Shown here: one piece after another, positions 40,801 to 55,800 of the stretch
Position numbering within the stretch: position 1 is the stretch's first letter
How the letters are laid out: every line of letters starts with the position of its first letter
NCBI GenBank assembly: GCA_000469685.2
Contig: LS997565.1
Coordinates: 37,227,819 to 37,291,818, forward strand
DNA from: Haemonchus contortus
Taxonomy: Eukaryota; Nematoda; Chromadorea; Rhabditida; Trichostrongylidae
DNA length: 64,000 nucleotides
Direction: 5' to 3'
The notes under the pieces: model-generated
Database searches by the model: none
The model's input: the letters and a program-made list of their open reading frames with translations, nothing else
Told to the model about the DNA's origin: nothing
Program-made: the position numbers and the translations under genes

Positions 40801-43800
40801 TTGAAATTTGAAAAGATTTGAAAAGGTGCTACCTGACTTACCTTTTCTCGAAATGCCTTTTCGAGTTCGCTCAATTGAGCTTGATTCCCTGGCACACGAT
40901 ATAAGCCTTCCATTTCCAGACCACCTTCCTAAATTGATGCGATGAGCTGGATCACAATAGCAGAGGTTATGCTCACGGTTTAAAAAACACAACGGCGGTC
41001 AAAGCAGCTAGCGAATGCTAGTTCAAGCATCATATTTGCGCAAAACACGGTGGTTACTGCTTATCAAATCGAATAAAGTCGATAGGCTGCTCTAATATGT
41101 ACAATTAGTAAGAGTTGGTAAATGAGGGTCATCTCTATCACCAAATCTCTCTTTGAAAAGTCTGCCCAGAAAAGGCTCTCAACGTCTCATAGAACTTCGA
41201 ATAGAAGCCTAAGTATACCAACAGACTTCAGAATGCTGTCAGGATGAAGTCGTGAAGTCTTTGGACATTACTCAACCCTTTCTGAGGGATGCGCTCTGCG
41301 TTCGACTTCCATTCAGAATCTTTAGGTTAAGTTAAACAATGTCTTGCGAAAGACAGCCAATGTACAAGTCAGTGCTTTTACCCTCCCAGACGAGTCTGGT
41401 AACATTAAATGATCCGTCTGTGACCTACGTAATGAATTGGGATGAGCAGCCCATGCCATGCCAAATCAGCGTTTTTGTCCTCCCAGACGAGTCTATGAAC
41501 AATGAACCGAATCGGGAGATGGAAGTCTTGACTGGCCTAGGGATTTGAACCAGTGAGCATGTGTGTATGATAGCGCGCCCCATTTGCCACCAACATCGCC
41601 CTGCTTTTCTTGAAATTGAAACTGCTCGATGAGTTTCCTAAAAAGTGACCATAACTATATTCAAGCAAATTTTGATGGCTCACAAGTTGTTTGGGAAACC
41701 ACTCAGGAGTTCTAACTTTTATACCCGTAAACAGCATTCTGAACCCTACCCATGCCTAGGTCTCCATTCAAAATTCCACGGGGAATTGAAGCTTTCCCCT
41801 AATGAACAATTCCCCATATTCTAAGCCCGAGAGGAAGCGAAAGAATTAAGAAGCGTTAAATATATGTAGTAGCCATCAAGGAGTACTTTGATCTCCGGGG
41901 AGTTCTCTATCACGTCCTGCGGAACGGGAGAAGACCGTATAGTGATGATAGTATGTATGAACTTCAAAAAAGAGATGAGAGAATGAAAACTGGTACTATG
42001 ATTAGAAAGGTGATCCTGTCGGAAACCTATAGGCCAGCCATGAAAAACACCAGCTGAATAAAGGAAACCTGTCGGACGAGTTTATCGAATCCATTTAGAG
42101 CACTGTTACTGTATGGTAATGGGCCGCATATTCTACTTATTAATGATCTTCAAACGACATTCTCTTCAATGCACACCTACGCTTTACTACGATAACACAC
42201 TCTGCCACTTACCTCATTTACATCAAGCATCATCTAAAAATCAATATAAATCCAAAAAGAAGAATACTGTAGAAAAATAAGGGAATCGATATTTTACTGG
42301 AGTTTCTACACAAACCTTTTCGATGTATTTCACGCAACGTTCCAAAAATAACGGTATGCCCCCGTTTTTCTCAGCCAACGTCTCTAGCGTGTCGGTGGGG
42401 CTGACAACTCCTTGAACGTTCTGAAAGGTCAACACTGTAGTATGGTCAAGACGTAAGTCCGTGGACACCGTGAGCATCTTAGAAAGATACCTCAGTGCTA
42501 GCCTTATGGGACCGTTTGGGAGATCTCGACGGCAGCCATGAGAACGCGTTGGACGTTTTTTCTGATGACGCTGAAACCAATTGAATGTTAAGTAGACATG
42601 ACCTTCAAAAACGGCGGTGACTTGGAAATTAGACTTGTTTAGCATTCAACCGTTCTGCTCTGAATTATAGATGCTCACGAAACCTTACGATATTGTGCTG
42701 GAGTGAGAAAACATTCATTTGGGTGAACGATCACTAAAATCTAGTGGGACTAGGAGCTAGATACATGGCGCATTCTATAAGGTACGCCCAACACCGAACG
42801 CCTTATGCTACGCCCTTGCACAAAGCGAGAATCGAGGTAGCATCAAATCAAACACTTTTGATAAAACGTAATGTCTCCAGAAAACCACAGGGTCCGTACC
42901 AGAACGGTGTTGGTTGGAGTTTCTGTCCCATTCAGTTATTAAGAAGAGCTATTTTTCCCAATCGGCCCATTTTCCTATTCCTATCCTTCGCGTTTATTTG
43001 CCTTTCCCTCGGACAATTCACGCTGTTATTCCCATGGCTGGAATGGTTCAAAGTGATTGTTTCCCTGCACTAGTACAAAATATAGAGGGAAAAGGCTTCC
43101 GACGTTAAACAATACGTTTTGGGATGCGCCCTGCATTTGAGTTCATTTCGGAATCCTAGTTGTCTTTTTAATGCTTATATGACCCATATAGTGAGCTGTT
43201 GTGACAGTCTAATGGACTATTTCCTCACAGACAAATCTGGCACCAGTTAACCGAGGAGGTGTTTGAAGTGTTGGTTTGCTTCAGCGAGAACCAATCTCGA
43301 ATTAAATTCCCAGACCATACGTGTGACAGTGCATCACTAAGCACTACACTACCTATGCTCGTTTATTATAGATAGTGGTGAGAATCCGTGTCTATCGGGA
43401 TGGATGGATATAAAAAGGATTATAGGGAATTTACAATAAATAAATACCATGCAGTAAGTAAGCCCCACTATTCACAGAAGCATGCACACCAGTCAATCTG
43501 AACGCCCCTGATCTCGAACGCAAGCACCCTAACGTTACATGCATTAGTGTATAAACCGACAAGAGCCTCACCAAGACATGCTGACTTCTTCGGCTTACGG
43601 TCGACATGCGGACTTTGTGGCAGTGATCGCGACAGATTGTAGGGCGCTGATACGAGCTTCTCGACGACAGGCTCCTTTTCAGGTTTTTTGAAGCGAAATG
43701 ACGTGGCAACTTTTCTTACGAACCGAAATTTCTTCTTCTTTTCACCCATCAAATCGGCAAACGATTCAATGCTCAACGACTGTCGTAGTGCAGGTTTCTT

Positions 43801-46800
43801 CTGGGATCCCTCGGCGTAGATCTGACGAGCTTTAACCACGGACTCCCGGTTGATGACATCCATTGTTACTGATCGTGTCGGCATCGAACACACCATCCTT
43901 GGATTGGAGATATTTGTCGGTTTCGGAGCGATTCGGGGTTTCAGTGGTGCAGTTTTTGCTGAACGACTCTGGTCACACGGTGACTTCGGCAACCATCGCC
44001 ATTCGACATTCGGCGACTTTGGCGCATTCTGCGTTTTTCGGTCGATTGCTTCATCACGATGTGTAGATGATCCTGTACAACACAGCACTGTACAACACTG
44101 ACACCGAAAAAGAACATAAAATGAACCAAAACTTGGGAGTAGCTGGTTGGTAATAATGTAAAAAGCGTTATCACCTCATAACTTACCAGCAGAAGACGGC
44201 TGAGATGGAGAGGATGCCGGCTCGGTGCTGGAGTGATTTGAGAACATTCTGGCTCGAAGGGGGCGCTTAAAGAGAACTTGTTTGGGAAGCATTCTGAAGT
44301 CAAGCCAACGAGAGGAGTTAGAAGGTAGCGGCAAGGGGTAATGGCCAGAAATGCCGTTTAATTGAGGTCTTCCACAAGTCGGAAACAGGAAGGCGATCAA
44401 ACAAAGTTGTGTTTGAAGGCCAGCAGACCTCGACCCCTCTTTTTCCAGGCAAGATGGCTGGTTCCGCGTGAATGAAGGTCTCAATGTTATTGAAATGGAA
44501 TTCGATCCATTAACATGGTAAGTATTGCGCGGTGCCTCTCAATTCTGTTGTAGCCCTGGGAAACCCAATGTTGAGACACATATGTACGTACCATGATCGA
44601 ATCAGGGCTTGCCGGAAATCGATGCGTAGGGTTTTCATAGAGGTGTTATTGGGGCAAGAAAAGACTTCCAAGAATTAAGACGTGACGGAGGTTTCAGAAA
44701 GCCAGAAATGATAGCAAGTATTGGCTCTTGGAACTAACCCACCAAGAAGGTGATCTCCGTAATGTTTCCAGTGGACTATTTGAATAAATACCCGACTACA
44801 GTAATCACAAGGTTTACAGTTGGAGAGCATAATCAGAGAGCTACTTACTCGTTTCTCCTTTTTGACAGTGTTCGGCTTCTTTTCGTCCTTCGAGGGAGCC
44901 TTTGGAGGCGGTTCCGAAGAGAAATCGAGCGTAGCATAGATATGCTCATCGTCTACCAGAGCATCCTGAACAAATGGAGCCGTTGGCGTAAAAGCTCAGA
45001 AAGAGATTCCTACGTTTCCTTTTCTGAATTCAGCACTTCCTGCCCCTTTACAACAAAAGAAAAAATAAAAGTTGGGGATCAGCCCCTCTACGAGCCTTTC
45101 TTTGCCTACGAAATAGCTATTTTCAACAAAGTTAACATCTCGATGGAAATTACCTGGACGATCGAATATTCCGGAGCAATGTCGATCATTTCTGGAGTAG
45201 CCAACGGGGCAGGCACGGGTATTTCATGAGGGATAGGAAGACGAAGTGGTGATGCCATTGGAGCCACTCGACGACGTGGTCGTGACGACGCAGAGCTGAA
45301 AATGGGCAACTTAGAGGCGGTCTTGCAGGTCGCCTGTTCATAATGTTCTACATCACCCTACAAAGTAAGTCGATTACCTTTGACTTATGCTCATTGCCGA
45401 TATCGAATTCCTCAGAGCTGGAGCTGAAGCAGCTGACGTCACCCGTTCCTGATGACCGGAAGAGACCGTTGAATCGCCACTGGCCGATGACTCAGACCTC
45501 AGAGTTGCAGCCGAATCTATAAGAAACATGGCAGCTCGTCCGGACGGGAAATGAAAATTTCATCACACGCAAGCAAGAACTCTTACTCAAGCTCACTGGG
45601 AGCAAACACCATGCTCACTAGCTCAAGCTCAGTTCTGGAAGTTCTCATCTCTACCAGGGAATCGGAGGGAATCGATCAAAACCTTGCGTGATTTTCTGCA
45701 GAGCGTATGGAAGGTGTGCAATTTCCATTGAATCTTTTATAATAAACAAGTAAACAAAGGAACAAGCAACGCCTCTGCAAAGTGTGGCAGCTCAGAATGA
45801 AGGCTCGAAAAAACCCAATTTTGAAAGTTGTTGGTGTTGTTGTTCCCATTTTGAGAGGAACTTGCGAAATCGACTTCCATTCAAAATCCCAGTGGCCTTT
45901 GAATTGGTATATGGTCTGCACAATGGCTGGTGATGACCGGCCGATGCTCAGGCAACGGTTTTCATCCTCCCAGGTGCGAGTCAAGAACCTAATGACCGAG
46001 ACCAGAGGAATGGGAGACTCGGTAGAGCTTGGTCATTCTGAGAGGACATAATCTGAGAACTGATCCCAGAACCCTGAGAATGATAGCTAAGGCACGTTGA
46101 TCGTCAGCTTAGAATAACACAGCTAATTTCATTAGAATACTAGACCTGTCGCAGAACCCCAACTGAACTAGTTATGGAGAAATTCAGCAATATTTAATCA
46201 ATACACTTATAAATTCAGAAAAATCTGAATATACATACATAGGCTGCTAATTGATTGTAAACATGCCAGGAAATATACACAATGATTGGAAGTACCAAGA
46301 AAAAGCCACTTACGACTTGTCCTGTATACGCTGTACATGTTATGGGAATCTTTCCGGAACCTGTCTCGATTGCAGTCAGCGTGGCTTGCATAGGGATCAC
46401 TGAAAACAACATTCAGAATTCATAACCACTTCAAGAATCTGGAACGAATTTTTGTAATATTAATCAGTAAATTTATAATCATCTCAAACAAATCAAAATA
46501 AAACTATCATGACAAAACCGCTGATGTTTTACAGTTTTCATAGGATGCGCCGTGCATTAGTTTTATATCAAAAATGAAGCTACCTATAAGTGAACATTGC
46601 CCTTATGGTTTGCAAAGGAAAGATCGTCAACATTTTCATTCCCGTTTTACTTTTAACAACTTTTCTGCATTTTTATTAATGGGTGCCATTTTACTGAAGT
46701 CAAGCGGATGTTCACAACAGCCACTGTGGTGTGGGGACAGCCAGGTCATCTTCGGGGAACTGCTGAAGATGGAGGATGACTGGGAATCGAATAATGAGAT

Positions 46801-49800
46801 TGCACTTTCCCTTGGAGAGAAATAAAATCACCAAGTGGACTCTGGAACGATAGCACCCGTTGAACAGAAATTTAGCGACTTGAAATTCAAAGGGAGCAGA
46901 GCTACGTATGTATATACATCAGACTTCCAGCCTTCTCGCTCTCAACTTCGATTCCCATCATACATAGCAGTAATTGAATGTGTATTCGGCTTATGTGGTG
47001 CGATGGGTAGCAGGGATTATCTGGTATTGAAGGCATAGTTTATAATTATCGGGACATACGAGGAATCATTGGAGCAAATACGTTTGGTTGAAAGGTCTAC
47101 TCGAGTGGGAATAAGGTCAGAAGTGAAAAATCGTCTCGAATCCCGCTACTCGTCTAGTTGTGAGTCAACTGGCCTTCCATCTCTTCGAGGTCAGATAATT
47201 GGTACCAAAACCGTCTGGGAGGATGAAAGCGCTGACTTGTACGTCAGCTGGCCATCACAAATCATCGTGTGGGCTACATACGCACTTTTGAATGGAATTC
47301 GAATGGGGCGGTTCTCAAAAACAGAGTTGGTCAACGTCAAAACTAGGTTCCCGTGACCGTGACAATCTGTGCAGACTGTGGAAATGTTGAACATACGAAT
47401 CGATTAATTGTAAAGAAGGACCATCTTGATGAAGGCTTTGGAAAAGGTTTGGTTCAGGTGCGGAATATGGCTTACAGACTAAGCGAGAAGAAAGGGCACC
47501 TATTTCATAGTTCAAGCTCACGGAGCATGGTGGACCTGATGAGCATGCGAATAGATTGATCAGCGAAGAGAAGACCGATCTACTGAAGACATTGGACAGG
47601 GTTTGGGTCAACGTCAACGGTATTGATCTGACCACTCGCGCGTAAAGTCATAAAATTAAAGACACGCACCTTCATTAGTTGGTTGTTCAACAGAGCGTAT
47701 ATGACGCAATGACTAAAAGGGGCGTTCCCCAGAATAAACTGGTTGGATTTGTCGCGTATGTGCAATCAGGCATTTCATCCATACAAGATCCGCTAATTGA
47801 GGACAAAACTGCATACTATAGTATCAAAAACGCCACCATGGGGGGAGTCCTACTAGCCATGGGTATCATCTTGGTAACCCCAAAGCAGCAACTCCTCTCG
47901 GGGCGCTTCTGAGTTTTCCTGGGCGCAGTGAGGCGAGGCAGGGTGTTGAGGGAGTATGCGGGACCTCCCAGATTCAGGCCGTTGTTTCGTTCCCGCTGTT
48001 TCTAGCATGGAAGAGAAGGAAGTGAAGGACGGGCCAACAATCGGCTTGAAAAGAAAACGCCTCATCTTCCTCCCCTTTCCCTTTTATTACTTCCCTGGAA
48101 TCGAATTATTTTTTAAAAGGCTTCTGATCACTGGCTTTGTCACTTCTATCCAATCAGGAAGGAAATATCACGTGATAAGGTACTCTTGGCTACCATTCAG
48201 TACCATAGTTCTTATTATCGATGATATTCCCATGGTAAAATCTGCTGCTCCAATATAAATCGGCATGAACTTCCAAGATGAAACAGCAGCAAAGAGTCGC
48301 GTGCGATTTCCTCCTGAGTGGATCGCGCATTTGAGATTTGAAGTGTTTGATGTGAGCGAGAGGTCGAGAGGGGTGGAGGAAATGATTTTTGTACGCTGAC
48401 GTAACCTAAGTTCACGTGCAGAACTGGATAAACGAATAGGTCAGCTATCAGAGAACAAGGCTACCCATCCTCCGTGCTCAAACAAAGAAACGTCTCGGAA
48501 TCATCTGCCCTTGTTATTTTGTGGCCTCGGTAAAGAGGCTGTTTGGAGACTCACCCAACAAAGTTCAAGTGGGCTTCTTACCAACTTTTTTATTTTATAA
48601 ACAGAACGATAAGGATGACATCTATTCGATCTTTATAAATCAAATCAAACTGATTCGCTGAAACGGCTTCTGCTAAACCTAATTACAGTAGCTGTAAGAG
48701 TAAGTAATAAGTAAGAATAAAGCTGACTGAACCGTTTGTTATGTCCTCGGTTCACTACCCCGAGCCTACTCGCATGTGGTCGATTGAAGAAAGTATTTAA
48801 AAATCAAGTATTAGGTACATATGTATATGTAGATCGGGAGAACCCAAGCCACGGCACTGAATACCGGCAGAAACAAAGACAGAAAGACATGAACGATAGG
48901 TAGTTCCACTGCATCCTAACAAAATACGAACTTACTCTTGTAACTTTGAGATACAAAGTATGAGATTTATAAAGAACCGCAGCATGATGGAGGTTCTCGC
49001 CTCATTGTTCGCCTGTTCTCGCCTCACGGAACTTTCGCCTTCTTCTATGTAGCCTCAACCCTGCGCCGTCGGAGTTGTTCGTCGCTGTTCTTGTCAGTTG
49101 ACTCCAATCCCCTCCATTTGCAGCATTTCCAACGTGACCTTGATAACGTGAGATCCTACCTTTTCTATGAGGCTCGTCTTGATCGCATCTTTCAATCCTG
49201 GATGTTCATTTCTTTCCCTTTGAGAAATTCTGTGGCCCCATCGTCATGTTGGGTAGGGATTATGAGCCGTCCTACAATGATATCCTTATGTAATTCCCAG
49301 CCTAGTCGTCCCCACATCAGCTCTACAACCTCATTTTGAAGAACTGTGGAGAGTACTTCGATGATTCCTGCCTACAACTCAGCTATCGTTACAATAAAGG
49401 AGCATGGGCTACACTAATTTGTAAGCATTCCGTCCAATATCGAAGGGTTGTACCGGAGGGAGGGCTGGTATCCGCTTCATTGAAGAATTCGTTGGGTACT
49501 GCAGCAAAGGACGCGCCGACGAAAATAAAAAAGGAGCATGGTATCATATGGAGTGAGGATTAGGAGATCTTGAAAATTCCTGCTTCAGCTGCTATATATT
49601 ATATTTTTTTCGAGCAATAACGGTTGATCACGTGGAGGTGAGGAAATCATATGTGTGGTTAGAAAAAGCGAAAAATCTTATTGGATGAAAAAGTTGAAAA
49701 GTAGGGGTACCAGGCAACTTTAAGGCCCCATGCATTCATGTTCCCAGCTCCATGACCTTGAACGAAGTCAAAATAGGGCTTAGATGAATTCGCGTCCGGG

Positions 49801-52800
49801 AGAGGGAACACCACTGGGAGAAGCGCGACTTGACTTATAACTTGTATAAGGGAGAAATGAGACGTCGACTGCAACCCAGGTCAATGGAATGGACAACATG
49901 AAAGTGAACCTCCACCATCTGATTGGAAGCAATGGTTTTGAGGACAATTAGAGAGCATTCGCGCAGCTGAAGGTGTCGTATGCTATGCATACCTTTCGGT
50001 ATAATTATTACTATATATTTGCTATTACATTTATTTATTCATTTGTACGCTGTTCAGCGCAACTTCCGAGAATAAATAGCCAAATTTACTAAATGTGGTT
50101 TCCGCAAAGTAATTAGTTACCCTACGGAGTTACTGCGCAAACCTAAACCGGATACGGTAAGACTTACCAATTCTTTTTCATTGGTCGTTCCAGTGTCGTC
50201 GTTTTTGGTACCATATTACGGACACGTTCAAAAAATCGCGCCAGTTCGGCGGTTTGCTGGCTACTGGCGTCCGGCGGAATGGTGATAAATGACGCGCCGA
50301 TGCTGGTCGCCAATTCACTGCCTTCGGTAAGTAACAGATTCGTTTCCTGAAAAACAAAACGTCGATAATTCAACGGTCACCTTCTGGAATGGCTACGGCA
50401 ATTAGAACACGGTCCGTTGGGCAATTGAGAGAGAAGGACACTCGGCTAACCATATCAAACTATTAGAAAACGCTTGGCGGCGACTCCGGGAACCTGACGC
50501 TATCACTGAGGAAGTATGCTTGGGGGAAGATGGTGGGAACAGTGGCCTGAAGCGCCGTATAAAGGGCCGCACTCGCCTCAACTGTTTTGGCTTCCCATAC
50601 TTAAAAATACCAAACTTCAGCAGGAAGGCACTAAACTTCATAAATATCGATTAACAACTCAGAGCTATTGTTCAGAGCAAACTGGTACTCGAGTACTTGT
50701 ACGAGAAGAAGTTCTGAATGAAGGAATGCCAAGTGGGCTCCGTTGAAAAAATAAGTTGTCGTACGTTCCTCCTCTACTTCAATTTTTTCCAAGTCCTCAA
50801 CTCTGAACATCGTTCGAATTGACAGAGGCCCTGCAGGGGGTGAAAGACCGCACTTTCACTTCGTCCATACTCTCACACTCACTTCACCGTGCTATTCACA
50901 AATCCCATTTCCTCGCTATTAAATTTTCGAATGCACTTCTCAAATGGAATGGGTTTCAAAAAAATCAGAAAAGCCCAAAAGTTCCAACGTGAGTAAATAT
51001 ATAGGTAGTATGTAAAGAGTAAGAAAGTGCAATTCTATGTAGTAATATAAGTATTAGTAATAGTTCACAAAAGTAAAAAAATATATGGATTGCTGTTGTT
51101 GAACCGCGATCACAGTTCTCTATGATCTACCTCATCGATAGAATAAATATCGGATTCGCGCCCAAAGAAGGGTATCTATAGCCGCGACACCTCTCCTAGA
51201 GCACTTTTATGCTGTCATCTTTTCTCTTAATACTTCTCATTGGTTGAAGTTCTTATAAATATGTTAGGTTCAATTACCCAAGTATGAGGGCCTTAATAAA
51301 GTTGTGTTTCGACGGCATCGCCTTGCTGATATTTAACGCGAGGCAGCGGACACCCATTGTTGTCAGCGATACATATTCATATTTGTATGCATTTCACTAT
51401 GAATAATGCACTGTAATACAAATATATAATAATTAATAATACTTCACAACGAAGGCTTTCGATATTAGTGTATCATTAGTATACAATATTTGATTAAATA
51501 GCCTATTGAACGCGTGTGGCCTATACTCTGACATGCGGTGGTCAGCCGATGTACAAGTCACTGCTTTTATCTTCCCGAACGTGGCTGATACCAATCGATC
51601 GACCCGGATGGATGTACGACCGGGTTGGTCTAGGCGGATATCAATACGGGATTTGATCCCGTGATCATGCGTGTGTGATAGTGTGCCAGTTGCCGCTACA
51701 CCACTTCCGCCCATACAGAAATATTACATAATAATAGTAAAAATAATGTAAAGACCAGTACTAATAGCAGTATAATATAGCGATATAATAGCTTTCATAA
51801 ATGTTTTCCAAATTGCAGTATCATTATAATACTTAGCAATCTTGAGAATTTTTAGGAAAAAAGTAAAAAGAAGAGTTTTCAAGTTTCGCACGGAAGTGAA
51901 GAAGCGGGACATAATAAAGAGGAGGAAAAGGAGAGTTCGGAATATTGAAAACACGTTTTGAATGAGAGTTGGAGTTTGAGAGCTGGACTTGAGAGCAAAG
52001 CGAAATCATCGATGGGCGGGCATTTAAAATGCATGCTAACGTCCAATTGGACGGCACCACAAAGCTTATGTTCGATCAGAAAAATTGGTTCCATCTAGTC
52101 ACAGAATATTTATGATATTTATTTTCTGCTATCAGAAAATACATGGTCGCTAGAATGAGAAAGGGAAAAATAACTTTTATTTTGTGTCGAGTTGAGTTGA
52201 TCGAAAGTTCGATCATCGTTGGCTCAAGACTTTCGAGATCGGGATTGAAGTGCAGGCAGATACTCAAGAAAATTACGACACCTATTGAGGACGACGCAAT
52301 CATGAAACTGGCTGAAAAAAGTGAAAACGACATTTCCATTTAGGGTAATTCCCTCTTGACATAATGACCTTCTGAGGCCGATTTCTTTTTTCTGAAGTAA
52401 TTTATCCGACTATCCTCATCGTCCATCCACTCGGTCCATGTGGTACGAGGGGCAGTCGATGTCAGCTTGTGGTGGTGACATTCATTCACTGCATCAGAAA
52501 GGCCATCTCAATTGGACAGACAAGGAAAGCTTGGGAAGACATGCTGAAGCGATTGTAGGGGCTGAGCGAGGCCTCGTAGGTGAAGATGGGTCTCGACGCG
52601 ATTCGCTAAGAGCTCTCAAAGGCTCAACATAACAAGTTTGCAGGGCGCCAGCAACTCGCCTGCATAGGTGAGTAATTAGTAGGTGCAAATGTCTGTGGGC
52701 GTGAACATCAATGCAATAGCAATTAAATAGCTATCACTATCAGATATCCGACCCACGCAGATTAAAACAAGTGGCAGGTGACTCAGAAAATCATGTCCAG

Positions 52801-55800
52801 GCAAGAAATCAAGCACAAAAACCCTCCCAGTCACAAAATATAATCCACACTCTCTAATAAGATAACCAACAAAAGGACTTGGTCTCTAAAAATTATGGTG
52901 TAGACTGCTGAGTGAACCAACGAATGCAAAGTTCAAAATGAAGTCGAATGCATGGCGCATTCCAAGATCATCGACAGTACTAAATTTAAATCGCTTGCAA
53001 AGGGAAAATGAAAACAAGTAAACTTGGATGGGCTTATTAGTAGTATATATAGCAAAAAGAATGATAAAGATTGAAGCGTTCAGTTTTGTAGAATCCCTCA
53101 TGGTTACGCCGTGCTAGCGGATTATATTCAGGATTTGTAGATAATTTCATATTTCAAATGAAGTCGAACGCCTGAGCTTCCTAGGCGTGGGTGTACAGTC
53201 CTTTTGGTAATAGTTACGCCATGCTTCCGGATTCTATAAAATGCGCTGTGCGTGCGCTACCGAATTCTTCTTTGGAACCGAAGCGACAGAATACGATTGG
53301 CAAAATCGGCAACTATTTATACAGCCTTGTATGCATTGGCGCAGCTCTCCATAGACCTTTCGCAGAAAAAGTAAGAAATGACATTGGGAGAACATGTAGC
53401 ACTCACATCGATTACCCACTTCACTTTATTTTACTCATTACAAGTCGGAAGGAGGAAAGTATCCAATAAGAAGCTCAGGTTAAGAGGTTTGAGTCATCAA
53501 TTGTTACACGGCGGTAAGTGGGTGGTGTCCGTAAAGTGGCTGGATGAAGGATGAACGGTGAGCTAAACATCCACGCCCACAATCAGCTTTTTTATCGAGA
53601 GACACCATGAGGTGGGCTGAAATCGGGGCATTATGCATGGAGTTCTCCCGTTGGGAGCGACCACCATGAGAGAGGCTAATGGGAAAAGCTGTGACACGCA
53701 AAGCTTCCTTTGAAGAATCTCATTTCCAGGAGAGTATGTCAAGGGATGGGATAAGAGATTACCGGAGAAGAGCCCATATAACTGCGGACCTACTTATTTA
53801 TTTAGAATGCACTACAAGAGTGAGCTAAACATGTATACCTTACCTTGAATAAGGTATACATGTTTAGCTCACTCTTGTAGTGCATTCTAAATAAATACTC
53901 ATCCAGGCCAAACGATAAATAACGACAAATTGAAATCAGTGGAGTATGGGAACAGCAGACATAAAAAACGGCAAATAATTGAAATAAAGTAGAAGCTGGT
54001 TGGTTTTGCATCTTCGCTTGACGAACCACTGTCTCCACATTCCTTTAAGGCTCACAATTCCTCTGAGTCACCCTTTATCGTCAAAGTTGGGTTTGGTATC
54101 AATTAGGCGATCTTAGGGACTGCTTGAAGGCCTGCCTGAAACGAGCCAATATCGACCCTGGATATTTAATTATCTGGGATTGTTCTGGAGGAATCTGATT
54201 ATCTTCAGAGAAATCAAGAAAAAAAATTTGAAGAACGTTCGACATGGAGATATGTATACGGAATGAAATCAGCCTGTGCTCAGCCCAGACACAAAAGACG
54301 GAAGAAGGAATCGCAGAGGAGGAGGGCCATTTTCCGTCCACCTCAAAAGTTTACCAACAAAGAAAGGACAACTTCGCGCCTGTCGAACATTAGATGGGAA
54401 AACCCGTTGATTCAACCTTCAGAAAACGTCATGCCTTCTTTTCACAATTAGAATCCGACTTATCTGGATACGATACATACAGTACAGTAAAGTAGGTCGT
54501 ATGAGCACTGACAGTATTCGATTTTCAGGTGAAAACATATCGAAAGCGAAGGGAGTTGAGTGTTGCGCACAATGTGTACCACTCCACAATACGAGTCAGC
54601 AAACATCAGCACTCATGTCGTTTGCAACGAGCATAATGACTTTTACTCTACCTTATTACAGTATTTACACTACAGTATTACGGTAGTATTTTGCTTATTA
54701 CTGTAGAATTATGAAGGTTGGAAGAGCTGTGTAGAGGTAAACTGATGGATCTTATACCAGCAAGTATAACTCCTGAATTGGAGCCGGTTTCGAATTAGGA
54801 TCAAGAATCTCAGGGAGGTACCCAAAATGTAGGCCGCCGGCGAATGGAGCGACATATGCAGAGTGGACGATTTTCAAAAACGCTATTCCGACAACGGCTG
54901 TTCGAACAGCGACGCGATTCGAGTTCAATGGACAACGCCCACTTGTGCACAACCCTGCCTTCGATGACAGTCGTGGGCGGAGGGTGGGGTCCTCGTTTGT
55001 CAACGTTGCGGCCCTCCTGCACAAACTGCCAAAGTGCACGGAATTGCATTATCCACTTGACGATTTCGGTAGCTGTCGAACTGTTCCTGAGCCATACACA
55101 TAATGAAAAAGCGAACGCTTCATGGAAAGTGGTAGAAACAACGGTGAAGATGGGTTGAGGGGAGAAAAAACTACCTCGGGGAAAAGACCATGACAGTAGA
55201 GATCAGAAACGTCAGAGTCTGGCCTAAGTTAGGCCTAGAATTCAGGCAGGTTGGATTAGCAGCAGTTCCTAAGGCATGGCGATGCCATTCTTTCTAGGCG
55301 GGTATACTATCGAGATGCATGGGAACTAGCCGCTCTTCTTGACTGTACAAAATTCCCTACTTGTTCTCTTCTCCCTGGGTAAGCGCATCCCACATTCCTA
55401 CCGTTTAGGTAACAAAACTGCAGATATGCTTGACATTCATAGCCAGCTGTCTGACCCTTCTCAACCCAAAAAGGCGGTGCCTGTGCGGCAGAATACATAA
55501 GAGAATCATCTCATAGGTAGAGCTCTTGGTTAGAACGATTTTTCCATCCTGGTTCAGTTCCAAGGTGTAGTTATCACAGTGGTGTAATAAAGGCCCATTA
55601 GGTGGGGTCCCAACCTTCTGACATCTGAGTGATTAGAGCGGGGCGTGGTTCCCAGGCCTGATGCTCATAACCGCGGGTCGAACAAATTCTGATTCAAATT
55701 GAAGCGAAAGTGGTCCGTTGACCAAGTGCGCACCCACTTGTTGGCCTTTCAATTAGGTGTCTCGATGAATTTTAGTCGCTAATCCGGTCAAGGTTGAAAT

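Larger units (their letters stand above)
37885..42420 (-). other. RhoGAP catalytic domain block of the p190-type gene
   Basis: Six exons. The domain opens with GVVSPTDTLETL and IPLFLERCVKYIEK. The arginine finger lies in the next exon (GLEMEGLYRVPGNQAQL, 40842-40928), followed by LDMPVHVVATAVKNFF and LAEPLIP (39562-39702), PVNRNVLIYLTSHLER (38650-38736), DVHNLSKVLFPTLFR (38522-38592) and PQFNDFLEM to the stop TGA at 37885-37887. The order and residues parallel human p190 (IPIFIERCIEYIE, GIYRVSGNK, LMRPDF). The finger Arg and the helix that contacts the Rho switch regions look intact, so GAP activity is expected. Confidence 0.92.

Noticed and set aside
51633..51711. Functional tRNA gene
   Set aside because: It has A and B boxes and paired ends but is continuous with a SINE body found in many other places, and the anticodon-arm region does not form a convincing stem. 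It is the SINE head.
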